Assembly: GCA_024638505.1 (NCBI GenBank)
Contig: JAHEKE010000015.1
Span: 16,550-80,549, forward strand
DNA from: Gammaproteobacteria bacterium
Lineage (GTDB): Bacteria > Pseudomonadota > Gammaproteobacteria > Arenicellales > JAANXG01
Length of the DNA stretch: 64,000 bases
Direction: 5' to 3'
Positions within the stretch are counted from its first letter, which is position 1; the number at the start of each line of letters is the position of its first letter. Positions 17,285 through 26,437 of this stretch are shown here, piece by piece. The position numbers and the translations under genes are program-made. The notes beneath the pieces were generated by a model. It had not been told where the DNA came from and did no database searches. It saw only the letters and a program-made list of their open reading frames with translations.

Positions 17285-17779
17285 CTACAGTTCAGCGCGA
17301 TAAACGAAAGGCGTGATGATTTCTTCGGGATCGTTGGTATCCCGGCGGTCCCGCCACTTCAGGCTGATGGTGTAGATCCTCCGATCCGGCAGATCCTGTA
17401 CCTGGATCTGCGCCTCGCCGAGGGGCATCACACCAGCGACGGCGGTGGCCCACTGCGACATGTCGTATTGTGCGATCTCTAAAGGCGTGCAGGTTTGGCT
17501 GTCGTCGGAGCAATCGGTGCCGGCGGGTGGCACAAAGTCGCCAAAGTTGAGCAGGTAGGCGCTGGTTGTCGCCGACATGGTGCGATTGGCGCGCATACGG
17601 TCAAGAATGTCGTAGGCCAGTATGGTTGACTGGGAGCGCAGATAGGCGCTGTGATTGTGGCGAACGCCAAACACTTGCAAACCGGCGATGCCGATCAGAC
17701 TGATTGCCAGTATGACCACGGTCACCATCACTTCGATGAGCGTTGTGCCGGTACAGTGTTGTTTTAATGTTACGCGCAT
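17285..17779 (-). CDS. pilV: Minor pilin PilV (first cluster)
   Basis: A 164-residue prepilin with the motif CTGTTLIEVMVTVVILAIS and the PilV block YLRSQSTILAYDILDRMRANR. The cleavage context differs slightly from the standard (the Gly lies two residues before TTLIE), but Glu is at position 5 of the mature-like sequence. It starts 3 bp after the fimT stop and 8 bp before pilW. This is a component of the tip-associated minor pilin complex; the function is well supported by order and motif. Confidence 0.92.
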   Translation of the reverse strand: MRVTLKQHCTGTTLIEVMVTVVILAISLIGIAGLQVFGVRHNHSAYLRSQSTILAYDILDRMRANRTMSATTSAYLLNFGDFVPPAGTDCSDDSQTCTPLEIAQYDMSQWATAVAGVMPLGEAQIQVQDLPDRRIYTISLKWRDRRDTNDPEEIITPFVYRAEL

Positions 17780-17782
17780 AAT

Positions 17783-18430
17783 TTAGGTATCCGGTGAACA
17801 GTCGAACGTCGCGGCGGTTGTCGTATCTTCAACAATCGGGCGGCCGGTTAACGGAACGCGGATCAAGCGGCCTGCGGCTTCATTCCGGTCGTCACACACC
17901 GCGTAGCGGGCCTCGCCACCCTCAAACAGCAGGCCATCGGGGCGGTAGGCAAGCCATTGGTTGCCGGTGGTGTTGGAGGTGATACGCACGCCATCGGCCA
18001 CGCCTTCGCCCAGCCTAACCAGCACGTCTGTACCGTCTACGTAGTCGGCTTCCGCGGCGATGGTGTTGGTTGGCAGAGCGTAAATCAGCCAGCCGGTGGA
18101 CCAGTTGCCGTCGTATACGGAGCTGTCCGCGCGTTGGCAGTCTGGCGGTGCCGCTTGCGGGTCATCGGTGCGGCAGATCAAGACGGTGGCGCCCCGCTTG
18201 ACCGCTTCCGCTCGAGCCAGGTTCAGCACTGCCAGAAAATCGTTGGTGGCGCCGGTGATTCGGTTGTTTTGAATGAGCAAGCGGAAATTGGGTACGGCCA
18301 GTGATATCAGTACCGCGGCCACCACGAGGGTAATCATCAGTTCAATGATGGTCAGGCCGGACTGCTTGGGCCGGCGGCGCACCGAAGAACCGTTGCGCTG
18401 TATAACTTTCAATTTATTGAATAAAGACAT
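17783..18430 (-). CDS. fimT: Minor pilin FimT/FimU (GspH-like)
   Basis: A 215-residue prepilin with a leader ending KQSG, then LTIIELMITLVVAAVLISLAVP and FRLLIQNNRITGATNDFLAVLNLARAEAVKRG. The last block is the conserved FimT/FimU/GspH signature. The C-terminal half carries four cysteines. FimT proteins help DNA uptake in some species, and FimU joins the minor-pilin core; which of these applies cannot be settled here. It is the first gene of the fimT-pilV-pilW-pilX-pilY1-pilE cluster, and the upstream AT-rich stretch is the likely promoter region. Confidence 0.9.
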   Translation of the reverse strand: MSLFNKLKVIQRNGSSVRRRPKQSGLTIIELMITLVVAAVLISLAVPNFRLLIQNNRITGATNDFLAVLNLARAEAVKRGATVLICRTDDPQAAPPDCQRADSSVYDGNWSTGWLIYALPTNTIAAEADYVDGTDVLVRLGEGVADGVRITSNTTGNQWLAYRPDGLLFEGGEARYAVCDDRNEAAGRLIRVPLTGRPIVEDTTTAATFDCSPDT

Positions 18431-18486
18431 ATCCGGTACCGTCTATTGCCTCGCAAATGGAAGGATTTTGTCCTGACATAGACTCA

Positions 18487-18514
18487 GTTATAGAATGCCA
18501 GTAAAGAAAAGCAA
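18487..18514 (-). promoter_or_regulatory. Candidate promoter for the fimT-pilVWXY1E cluster
   Basis: On the minus strand TTGCTT is followed after 16 bases by TATAAC, about 57 bp upstream of the fimT start. The -10 box matches the consensus in five of six positions, while the -35 box is weak. The 250 bp upstream of fimT are AT-rich, and the motif AAACGGTATT occurs twice (near 18526 and 18569), which could mark a regulator site. AlgR or PilSR control, as in Pseudomonas, cannot be judged from the sequence. Confidence 0.35.
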
Positions 18515-18681
18515 GAAAAAGGAGTAAACGGTATTATTATATTTATAAATGGTTATTTATACCGGATAAACGGTATTTTACTGATTGGGCAGAATCGATC
18601 AAAAATGACGAGTTTTGGTGGGGTGTGAAACGTTTTCTAAACAAACAGGCCTTCCATTTTGTTGCACTGCAGCAAGATCAG

Positions 18682-19323
18682 CTAGGCCGCGTCGTTGGTT
18701 TTATCAGGATAATCACATAGATCATTAATAGCACATTGCCCGCATTTCGGACGTCGCGCCAGGCAGGTGTACCGGCCATGCAGAATGAGCCAGTGGTGCG
18801 CATGCTGTTTGTACGCATTCGGGACCGCCTCAAGCAGCTTCATTTCTACCGCCAAAGGCGTCTTGCCAGGGGCCAATCCGGTTCGGTTAGCGACGCGGAA
18901 AATGTGCGTGTCAACGGCAATGGTGGGATAACCAAAAGCGGCATTCAACACCACGTTGGCGGTTTTGCGTCCGACGCCGGGCAGTGCCTGCAGTGCCTGG
19001 CGGGAATCGGGTACCTTTCCGCCGTGGTCTCTCAGCAGAAGTCGCGCCGTCGCGACGATATTTTTCGCCTTGCTGTTGAAAAGACCAATGCTCTTAATGT
19101 AAGGCTTGAGTCCGCGCACGCCCAGCTTGGCGATGCCCTCGGGGGTATTGGCCTTTTGAAAAAGCCTGGCGGTGGCTTGGTTGACGCTGGCGTCGGTGGC
19201 CTGCGCCGACAGCATCACCGCCACCAACAGCTCAAAATCTGAATGGTACTTAAGTTCGCTGGTTGGATGAGGCAGCCGCTTCTTCAGTCGGGCAAACAGC
19301 GCGCTGCGACTTTTGCGGTTCAT
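18682..19323 (-). CDS. nth: Endonuclease III
   Basis: A 213-residue DNA glycosylase/AP lyase. It shows the helix-hairpin-helix [14 protein letters not shown] with the catalytic Lys, the catalytic Asp in VDTHIFR, and the C-terminal iron-sulfur motif C-x6-C-x2-C-x5-C ([17 protein letters not shown]). The enzyme removes oxidised pyrimidines in base excision repair. Its start overlaps the upstream RnfB-like gene by 4 bp, so the two are probably co-translated. The arrangement metG-rnfB-like-nth is common in proteobacteria. Length and all key residues are as expected for an intact enzyme. Confidence 0.96.
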   Translation of the reverse strand: MNRKSRSALFARLKKRLPHPTSELKYHSDFELLVAVMLSAQATDASVNQATARLFQKANTPEGIAKLGVRGLKPYIKSIGLFNSKAKNIVATARLLLRDHGGKVPDSRQALQALPGVGRKTANVVLNAAFGYPTIAVDTHIFRVANRTGLAPGKTPLAVEMKLLEAVPNAYKQHAHHWLILHGRYTCLARRPKCGQCAINDLCDYPDKTNDAA

Positions 19324-19961
19324 AGTGTAGGCATGCGGCGGCGTGAGCGTGTTCTGCCAACGGCTGCTTTTATCTCCTGCCGGATTTGTTCGCGGGCACC
19401 GCTGCGCTTCAGGGCGAGATGTTTTTTCTGCAGTGATCGGCTGCGCTTTATCTGCTTCAATCGAGACTGACGCGCACGGGACTGCGCCCGTGCCCGCTCG
19501 GTCTGGTCAGGAGAATATTCCGGCCATCGCCACGTTGACGCTTGCCGCTGCTGTGGCGCGGGGTAAGTGTCGATGCAGTCCACCGGGCAGGGGGGCAGGC
19601 AGAGTTCACAGCCGGTGCAGTCCGCCGCGACAACGGTATGCATCAATTTGGCTGCACCCACAATCGCATCCACCGGGCAGGCCTGAATGCAGAGCGTGCA
19701 GCCGATGCAGATTTCCTCGTCAATGCGAGCCAGAACCTTCGGTTTGTGTCTTCCATACCTGGGATTAAGCGCCTTTGCTTCAGCGTGCAGCAGATGAGCC
19801 AGACCGCGTAGGGTGGCGCTTCCGCCCGGTGGGCACTGGTTGAAGTCCGCTTCACCCTTAAAAATTGCCGCTGCATAGTCTGCACAGCATGGGTAGCCGC
19901 ACTGGGTGCACTGGGTTTGCGGCAGCCAGCTATCAATTTGTTCAACCGTGGCGTAGACCAT
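19320..19961 (-). CDS. rnfB: Soluble RnfB-like iron-sulfur protein
   Basis: A 213-residue protein. It begins near the 4Fe-4S domain of RnfB ([13 protein letters not shown] with a later QCPPGG), then has two ferredoxin-type clusters: [15 protein letters not shown] and [16 protein letters not shown] basic tail of about 60 residues follows. True RnfB starts with a membrane helix, which is absent here, and no other rnf gene is in view. It is therefore likely an orphan cytosolic electron carrier rather than a subunit of the Rnf complex. It overlaps nth by 4 bp; a role in supplying electrons for an iron-sulfur cluster is possible but not established. Confidence 0.85.
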   Translation of the reverse strand: MVYATVEQIDSWLPQTQCTQCGYPCCADYAAAIFKGEADFNQCPPGGSATLRGLAHLLHAEAKALNPRYGRHKPKVLARIDEEICIGCTLCIQACPVDAIVGAAKLMHTVVAADCTGCELCLPPCPVDCIDTYPAPQQRQASTWRWPEYSPDQTERARAQSRARQSRLKQIKRSRSLQKKHLALKRSGAREQIRQEIKAAVGRTRSRRRMPTL

Positions 19962-20055
19962 GCTATTTGCTTCCGCCTTTGAATCTCGAGCTGCAGACAG
20001 TGATTTTTCGCCGGTGAATCCGACTGTGGTTTTGCACGTTGCTCGCAGCCTCGCG

Positions 20056-22077
20056 CTACGTCACCTTCATGCCGGCCTGCGCTCCGCTGTCGGGGGACAA
20101 CAGCCATATATCACTGCCGCCCGGGCCGGCAGCCAGCACCATGCCCTCAGATACACCAAAACGCATTTTTCTCGGCGCAAGATTAGCAACCAGCACAACA
20201 AATTTCCCGTTCAGCCGCCTGGGATCATAGGCCTCCTTGATCCCAGCAAATACCGTGCGCTGATGATCGCCCACGTCAAGGGTCAGCTGCAGCAATTTGT
20301 CCGCTCCTTCGACCTCCTGGGCCTGCAAGATGCGTGCGATCCGCAAGTCAACTTTGGCGAAATCATCGATGCTAATGTCTGCGCGCTCGCCGCCGTCACC
20401 GTTTTGGATTGGCGCTGCGGTCTGATTTTTACTGCTCTCTATCATTCTGCTGATCTCTTTTATGTCCATGCGCTGCATCAGGTGCTGATAGGGATTGATG
20501 CGATGATCGACTAAAGGCTGGCTTAAAGATTGCCAGGTGCCGGGCGCGCATACCGGACAGTTCATAAACGCCTCAACCCGCTTGGCGGTTACCGGGAGGA
20601 CCGGGCTGAGGTAGGTCATTAACACCCGAAACAAGTTCAGGCTGAGACTGCAAACGTCCGCCAGCAATTCCTCTTTTCCGCCTGCTTTAGCCAGTTCCCA
20701 CGGTTTGTACTCGGCGATGAACTGATTGGCGCGGTCGGCCAGCGCCATAATCTCACGCATGGCGCGGCTGTATTCACGATTTTCATAGCAGCTGGCGATG
20801 CTGTCACCCGCCGTTACAAAATCCTGGTACATCGACGATTGCACAACGCGGCCGGACATCCGGCCGGCAAAGCGCTTGTTGATGAAACCCGCCGTACGAC
20901 TGGCAATGTTAACCACTTTCCCGATCAAATCTGAATTGACCCTGGCAACAAAATCATCAAAGTTTAAATCCAGATCTTCTACTCTGCTGTTCAGCTTTGC
21001 CGCCAGGTAGTAGCGCAAGTACTCGGGGTTCAAATGGTTAAGATAGGTTCGAGCGGTGATAAACGTACCGCGCGATTTGGACATTTTCTGTCCGTTAACG
21101 GTGAGAAATCCATGGGTGTAAACTGCGCTGGGTTTACGGAATCCGGCTCCCTCAAGCATGGCCGGCCAGAACAGGGTGTGAAAGTAGAGGATATCCTTGC
21201 CGATAAAGTGAACCAGCTCGTTGGCGGAGTCTTCGTCCCAGAAATCTCCGAATTCGAGTTCGCTGGTCGCGCACAGCTGTTTGAAGCTGGCCATGTAGCC
21301 GATAGGCGCATCCAGCCAGACGTAAAAATATTTGCCATGCGCACCCGGTATCTCAAACCCGAAGTAAGGCGCATCCCGGGATATGTCCCAATCCTGCAGT
21401 CCGGCATCGAACCATTCTTGCAGTTTGTTACGCACCTGCTGCTGGATATGATCGCCGCTGGTCCACTGTTTGAGCATGGCTTCAAAATCGCCGAGTTTGA
21501 AGAAGAAGTGTTCAGTTTCCCTCGCCACCGGCGTGGCGCCGGATACCGCAGAAACGGGGTTCTTCAGGTCCGTTGGGCTGTAAGTAGAGCCGCAGTTTTC
21601 GCAGCTATCGCCGTACTGGTCGGGAGCGTCGCAGATGGGGCATTCTCCGCGTATATATCTGTCCGGCAGAAACATCTGCTTCACCGGATCGTAAGCCTGT
21701 TTGATTACCCTCTTGGTGATATGGCCTTTTGCCCTGTTTTTTTCATAGATGTATTCCGCGCACTGCTGATTTTCCTCAGAGTGGGTGGTGTGAAAATTGT
21801 CCAGGCTGATGTGAAAATCTTTGAAATCAGCCTGATGCTCCTCTTTTATACGCGCGATCAGCTGCTCTGGCGTCACGCCGTCGGCTTCCGCCTTTAACAT
21901 AATCGGCGTGCCGTGCGCATCGTCGGCACAGACGTAGATGCATTGATGTCCTTGCAACCGTTGAAAACGAACCCATATATCGGTCTGAATGTATTCCAGA
22001 ACGTGTCCGATGTGGATCGGACCGTTGGCATAGGGCAGGGCACTGGTGACCAGAATACGGCGTTTTTGAGTGTTCAA
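20056..22077 (-). CDS. metG: Methionyl-tRNA synthetase
   Basis: A 673-residue class I synthetase of the long, dimeric type. HIGH is at residues 22-25 ([10 protein letters not shown]), the zinc-binding knuckle has [17 protein letters not shown] around residues 145-165, and KMSKS is in [12 protein letters not shown]. The C-terminal 100 residues are the EMAP-like tRNA-binding domain ([20 protein letters not shown]). It charges initiator and elongator tRNA-Met. It lies upstream of the RnfB-like gene on the same strand, 94 bp away, and is divergent from mrp. All catalytic motifs are present, and the length fits the family. Confidence 0.97.
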   Translation of the reverse strand: MNTQKRRILVTSALPYANGPIHIGHVLEYIQTDIWVRFQRLQGHQCIYVCADDAHGTPIMLKAEADGVTPEQLIARIKEEHQADFKDFHISLDNFHTTHSEENQQCAEYIYEKNRAKGHITKRVIKQAYDPVKQMFLPDRYIRGECPICDAPDQYGDSCENCGSTYSPTDLKNPVSAVSGATPVARETEHFFFKLGDFEAMLKQWTSGDHIQQQVRNKLQEWFDAGLQDWDISRDAPYFGFEIPGAHGKYFYVWLDAPIGYMASFKQLCATSELEFGDFWDEDSANELVHFIGKDILYFHTLFWPAMLEGAGFRKPSAVYTHGFLTVNGQKMSKSRGTFITARTYLNHLNPEYLRYYLAAKLNSRVEDLDLNFDDFVARVNSDLIGKVVNIASRTAGFINKRFAGRMSGRVVQSSMYQDFVTAGDSIASCYENREYSRAMREIMALADRANQFIAEYKPWELAKAGGKEELLADVCSLSLNLFRVLMTYLSPVLPVTAKRVEAFMNCPVCAPGTWQSLSQPLVDHRINPYQHLMQRMDIKEISRMIESSKNQTAAPIQNGDGGERADISIDDFAKVDLRIARILQAQEVEGADKLLQLTLDVGDHQRTVFAGIKEAYDPRRLNGKFVVLVANLAPRKMRFGVSEGMVLAAGPGGSDIWLLSPDSGAQAGMKVT

Positions 22078-22215
22078 ACCTATTCCTTATGTTCCGCGGC
22101 TTAATCTTTGAAACGCGGTGAGCGCGCCCCAATAAACAGCAGGCGGGCGTAAGGTATCAGTTATATCAATTCACGCCAATCAAGACATTGCAGGGGATTC
22201 TGCGGATTGCGGCGT

Positions 22216-22221
22216 TATAAT
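22216..22221 (+). promoter_or_regulatory. Candidate -10 box upstream of mrp/apbC
   Basis: A perfect TATAAT lies on the plus strand about 60 bp before the mrp start codon, in the metG-mrp divergent region. No good -35 box is seen at the usual distance, so the assignment is tentative. Nothing else is recognised in the 205-bp divergent stretch. Confidence 0.35.
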
Positions 22222-22282
22222 AATGGCCTCGGATGACGCACGCCAACGTTAAAAAACTGAACATCTTAGGTTGCAGACAATT

Positions 22283-23371
22283 ATGACCGTTACCCAAGCG
22301 CAAGTAGAGGAAGTACTCAAGCGGGTCGTAGACCCGCACACAGACCGTGACCTATTGTCCGGCAAGGTGGTTAAGAACATCACCGTCGATAACGGTCGGA
22401 TTTCAATAGACCTGAAACTGGGTTATCCGGCAAAGAGCTGGGCCAGCGAGCTGGCGGACCGGGTCAAGGCCGATGTTGCCGCGCTCTCAGGGGTTGCCGA
22501 GGTTGATGTGAAGGTCGGCTGGAAAGTTGTGTCGCACACCGTGCAAAAGGGAGTAAAGCCGCTTGAAGGAGTCAAAAACATGATCGCTGTGGCGTCGGGT
22601 AAGGGAGGCGTGGGCAAGTCGACGGTATCCGTTAACCTGGCTCTTGCCCTGTCAGCCGAAGGCGCGCGTGTCGGCATATTGGATGCGGATATTTATGGTC
22701 CCAGCCAGCCGAGAATGCTCGGGGTCAACAGCAAGCCGGAATCCAGGGACGGTAAAAGCATGGAGCCCCTCACCAGCTACCATCTGCAGGCTATGTCAAT
22801 AGGGTTTCTGATTGAGGAAGAAACTCCCATGATCTGGCGCGGACCGATGGTGACGCAGGCACTGGAACAGTTGCTCAAGGACACCCGCTGGGACGAGCTG
22901 GATTATTTGATAATCGATCTGCCGCCGGGCACCGGCGATACGCAATTGACTCTGGCGCAGCGGGTTCCGGTCAGCGGCGCCGTCATCGTTACCACGCCCC
23001 AGGACATTGCTTTGCTGGATGCGCGTCGCGCCTACAAGATGTTTGAAAAGGTCGAGATTCCGATTCTGGGTGTAGTGGAGAACATGAGCCTGCACGTCTG
23101 CAGCAAGTGCGGGCATGAGGAGCACATTTTTGGCGAGGGCGGTGGGATGAAGATCGCCAAAGAGTATGATTTGGATTATCTGGGGGGGATACCACTTGAC
23201 CGGCGAATCCGGGTGGACACGGATGAGGGTCGTCCCACCGTGGTGGCCGACCCGGATGGCGCTATTGCTCGCACATACCGCGAGATTGCGCGCCGCACAG
23301 CGGGCAAACTGGCCAGCCAGAAAAAGGACTACAGCGCTAAGTTTCCCTCAATCGTTATTCAGAATTCCTGA
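22283..23371 (+). CDS. mrp: Iron-sulfur cluster carrier Mrp/ApbC
   Basis: A P-loop ATPase of about 362 residues. The N-terminal MIP18-like domain is followed by the deviant Walker A motif GKGGVGKST and by DADIYGPSQPRMLG and LPPGTGDTQLT. The C-terminal CSKCG pair binds the transient Fe-S cluster. The protein hands Fe-S clusters to target apoproteins. I prefer the ATG at 22283 over a TTG at 22271, since it starts a family-like MTVTQAQVEEVLKRV sequence. The gene is divergent from metG, a common pairing in gammaproteobacteria. All motifs are intact. Confidence 0.95.
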   Translation: MTVTQAQVEEVLKRVVDPHTDRDLLSGKVVKNITVDNGRISIDLKLGYPAKSWASELADRVKADVAALSGVAEVDVKVGWKVVSHTVQKGVKPLEGVKNMIAVASGKGGVGKSTVSVNLALALSAEGARVGILDADIYGPSQPRMLGVNSKPESRDGKSMEPLTSYHLQAMSIGFLIEEETPMIWRGPMVTQALEQLLKDTRWDELDYLIIDLPPGTGDTQLTLAQRVPVSGAVIVTTPQDIALLDARRAYKMFEKVEIPILGVVENMSLHVCSKCGHEEHIFGEGGGMKIAKEYDLDYLGGIPLDRRIRVDTDEGRPTVVADPDGAIARTYREIARRTAGKLASQKKDYSAKFPSIVIQNS

Positions 23372-23557
23372 CCATAGATGCGTCCTGTGCCCCAGATCGC
23401 GGCCGATCTGCCAAATCTCGCGGACGAGGCGATTGGTGAAATGCAGAATCAGGGGCCGCGTGCCCGCATCCACCGGCACGTCATACCGTTCATTTCTCTG
23501 ACGCCTGGACAAGGCGCAGCAAACAGGCAGCAGCCGGGCGTGCATTAACAATTCACC

Positions 23558-24646
23558 ATGTCTGGCAACACGTTCGGAAGATTGTTTACGGTGACCACGT
23601 TCGGGGAAAGCCACGGCCCTGCCCTGGGGGGGGTGGTGGATGGATGCCCGCCGGGGTTAGCCTTAGACGAAACCGATATTCAGGGAGATTTGGATCGCCG
23701 CAAGCCGGGCCAGTCAAAGTATACGACCCAGCGGCGGGAATCAGATTCGGTACAGATCCTATCTGGAGTTTTCAACGGTAAAACTCTGGGCACTCCGATC
23801 GGGTTGCTCATAAACAATGAGGACCAGCGCTCCAGAGATTACAGCAAAATAAAAGACACCTATCGCCCCGGGCACGCCGACTATGTGTATGAGCAGAAAT
23901 ATGGGTTACGAGACTATCGAGGGGGCGGGCGCGCCTCCGCCAGGGAGACGGCCATTCGCGTTGCGGCGGGTGCCATAGCCAAGAAGTTCCTGCGTGACCA
24001 TGCTGGCGTTACGGTTAGGGGGTATGTCGCGCAGATTGGATCTATTGCGATCGATAACTTTGACTGGGAGCAAGTCGAAATCAATCCTTTTTTCTGTCCC
24101 GATGCCGATTGTGTTCCTGCCATGGAGAAGTTGATTGATGAGACGCGACGTAAAGGAGAGTCGGTCGGAGCGCGCGTCAACGTGGTTGCCAGTAATGTGC
24201 CGGTGGGGCTGGGTGAGCCGGTGTTCGACCGCTTGGATGCTGACATCGCCAAGGCGATGATGAGCATTAACGCGGTCAAGGGCGTGGAAATAGGAGCCGG
24301 GTTTGGCAGCGTCACGCAAGCGGGATCGGAGCACCGCGATGAAATGACGGTAGATGGCTTTTTATCGAACAATTCAGGCGGTGTGTTGGGCGGTATCTCC
24401 ACGGGGCAGGACGTTATAGTCAGTGTTGCGCTGAAGCCGACGTCAAGTATTCAGGTACCGGGCAAGTCAGTCGATCGCTCGGGCAGCAGCAATGAAGTTG
24501 TGACCACCGGCCGGCATGACCCCTGCGTTGGAATACGAGCCACTCCCATAGCTGAAGCGATGCTGGCGCTGGTGCTGATCGATCATTTTCTGCGGCACCG
24601 GGGACAAAACGCGGACGTGCGGCCGGGCGCCCCCATCATTGCGTAG
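23558..24646 (+). CDS. aroC: Chorismate synthase
   Basis: A 362-residue enzyme with the AroC signatures [44 protein letters not shown] and a [10 protein letters not shown] segment. It converts EPSP to chorismate, the last shared step of aromatic amino acid, folate and quinone synthesis, and needs reduced FMN. The length matches the bacterial type, so it is full length. It starts 186 bp after mrp; the gap contains no gene I can support. The MFS gene begins 66 bp downstream on the same strand. Start at ATG 23558 agrees with the family N-terminus ([10 protein letters not shown]). Confidence 0.97.
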   Translation: MSGNTFGRLFTVTTFGESHGPALGGVVDGCPPGLALDETDIQGDLDRRKPGQSKYTTQRRESDSVQILSGVFNGKTLGTPIGLLINNEDQRSRDYSKIKDTYRPGHADYVYEQKYGLRDYRGGGRASARETAIRVAAGAIAKKFLRDHAGVTVRGYVAQIGSIAIDNFDWEQVEINPFFCPDADCVPAMEKLIDETRRKGESVGARVNVVASNVPVGLGEPVFDRLDADIAKAMMSINAVKGVEIGAGFGSVTQAGSEHRDEMTVDGFLSNNSGGVLGGISTGQDVIVSVALKPTSSIQVPGKSVDRSGSSNEVVTTGRHDPCVGIRATPIAEAMLALVLIDHFLRHRGQNADVRPGAPIIA

Positions 24647-24712
24647 CGGGTCGCGGCGGAAGAGGACCTTAGCGGTTCATGCTTAGCGCCTCGCTGGGCG
24701 AATAACCGCTTT

Positions 24713-25894
24713 ATGCCGTATTGGCGCCTGTCGAGCTTTTATTTTTTCTTTTTCGGATCTTTAGGCGCGCTCATCCCGTACTGGGGACTGCATCTTAAGT
24801 ATACAGGTTTCAGCCCGGAGCAGATTGGGCAGCTGATGGCCATACTGCTGGCCACAAAAATCGTGTCGCCAAACGTGTGGGCGTGGATTGCCGACCACTT
24901 AAGTCGAACCTTGCCTTTAGTGCGCAGCGCAGCGTTCCTGGCTTTTGCCATTTTTTCGCTGGTTTACTTTGCGTCCTCATATCTATGGGTCGCGCTGGCT
25001 ATGGTGGGGTTCAGCTTTTTCTGGAATGCGGTGCTGCCACAGGTCGAGACCATCACTTTTCATCATCTCGGGCCTCGCGCGCAGCTGTACGGACGCATTC
25101 GTTTGTGGGGTTCCCTCGGATTTATTCTGTCTGTCCTGGTGCTCGGGCTGGTAATAGGTCGCTATGGCGAAGCGTCGATACTGCCCGCGATCGTGCTGGC
25201 TCTGTTCGCCCTCTGCTGCTCGACGCTGGTCATACCGGAGCCCGAACGAACCTGCGGTGTGCAGCCTGCGCTACGGTTTCGTTCATTGATACAAAAACCG
25301 GAGGTGCTCGGGCTGCTGCTGGCCTGTCTTCTCATGCAGGCAAGTCATGCGCCATTTTATGCTTTCTTTACAATTTATCTGGATGAATACGGATATGCCG
25401 AAGAAGCCATCGGTTCGCTGTGGGCCTTCGGTGTAATATGTGAGATCGCAATATTTTACTTTATGCACAAGGTGCACCGGTACGTTTCTCTGGTGTCAGC
25501 TTTATTGTTTAGTTTTGTCGTGACCGCACTCAGGTGGGTACTGATCGCCCTGTTCGCCGAGTCGGTAGTGGTAGTGGCGTTTGCCCAATCGCTGCACGCG
25601 ATTACTTTCGGTGTATACCATGCATCGGCTTTGCAGCTCATTCGCAAAGCTTTTCCCGGCCCGTACCAGCACCGCGGCATCGCGCTCTATGGCAGCATCA
25701 GCTTTGGTATAGGGGGCGCTGTCGGGAGCCTGTATAGCGGCTATGTCTGGGCTGGGGCCGGACCCGCCATGACATACTTCGTTGCCGCCGGTGTCGCTGT
25801 GTTGGCGGCGCTGTTGGTTTTTTTAGTTATACGCCCGCCACATCAGCAGGCGACAATGCAACGGGCGCGTAACGCAGACGCCGCGCGCGGTTAG
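24713..25894 (+). CDS. MFS transporter, MFS_1-like (HcaT/phenylpropionate type)
   Basis: A 393-residue membrane protein with about twelve hydrophobic segments, typical of the MFS_1-like group. The N-terminal end PYWRLSSFYFFFFGSLGALIPYW and the GPRAQLYGRIRLWGSLGFI block resemble HcaT-type and nucleoside symporter-type members. A long central loop (PEPERTCGVQPALRFRS) joins the two six-helix halves. The substrate cannot be predicted from sequence; small aromatic acids are only one possibility. It follows aroC by 66 bp on the same strand, which may be simple read-through. Intact from ATG to stop. Confidence 0.85.
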   Translation: MPYWRLSSFYFFFFGSLGALIPYWGLHLKYTGFSPEQIGQLMAILLATKIVSPNVWAWIADHLSRTLPLVRSAAFLAFAIFSLVYFASSYLWVALAMVGFSFFWNAVLPQVETITFHHLGPRAQLYGRIRLWGSLGFILSVLVLGLVIGRYGEASILPAIVLALFALCCSTLVIPEPERTCGVQPALRFRSLIQKPEVLGLLLACLLMQASHAPFYAFFTIYLDEYGYAEEAIGSLWAFGVICEIAIFYFMHKVHRYVSLVSALLFSFVVTALRWVLIALFAESVVVVAFAQSLHAITFGVYHASALQLIRKAFPGPYQHRGIALYGSISFGIGGAVGSLYSGYVWAGAGPAMTYFVAAGVAVLAALLVFLVIRPPHQQATMQRARNADAARG

Positions 25895-25916
25895 CTTGCG
25901 TGAATATTGCCAGCGC

Positions 25917-26366
25917 CTATGGCACCGAGCGCGACAGAATATGAATTTCCGCCGGCGCGAGTTCGCCCTCCATTGAAGTTGATTCAATCGCGTCCTGCCT
26001 GCAGCCGAAGTATTGACTGGTATGCCAGCCCAAGTTATCTAAAAGGTTGATCTGGTCGATGTCGGCTCTCGGGGAATTACTGAGGCCGGATCGAACCTGC
26101 CCCAGTGCAGAAAACGTCGGGTCCAGTGAGATGGCGGCGTTTAAGTGGCCGCAACCGTTAGCGCGGTACACCGCACGGACGACCTGCTGTATCAACTCGT
26201 GGTGCACCGCGTCCGGCGCCAGCAGGTCGTTGATGTCAGCGGTGTGTTCCTTAAAAGGTATATGATGCCGACCGAGCTGATCTGCCCACCACGCAATCAG
26301 GTCTCGAAACCGAGCCTGGCCCTCTTTTAACGGTCTTTGAACCGAGTCTTTCACTTTAGCGGTCAC
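25917..26366 (-). CDS. Conserved-looking hypothetical protein
   Basis: A 149-residue open frame that starts with GTG at 26366 and ends just after the MFS gene, convergent with it. I do not recognise the family. The composition is soluble and mixed, with one cysteine pair (C90 region NGCGHL and FGCRQD), no signal peptide and no membrane segment. The frame fills the space between two plus-strand genes, and its codon use looks like real coding sequence rather than a shadow, since no gene occupies the other strand here. Whether it is expressed is unknown; no clear ribosome binding site precedes the GTG. Confidence 0.55.
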   Translation of the reverse strand: MTAKVKDSVQRPLKEGQARFRDLIAWWADQLGRHHIPFKEHTADINDLLAPDAVHHELIQQVVRAVYRANGCGHLNAAISLDPTFSALGQVRSGLSNSPRADIDQINLLDNLGWHTSQYFGCRQDAIESTSMEGELAPAEIHILSRSVP

Positions 26367-26437
26367 TTAGTGTGCTAACATATGCAGGTTTTGAATTCTT
26401 AAATTTCTATTAAGCGCAATCAAACTAAGCATCAACT

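Noticed and set aside
23348..23614. 88-residue minus-strand frame between mrp and aroC
   Set aside because: It overlaps the ends of both mrp and aroC, has no recognisable motif, and no start signal.
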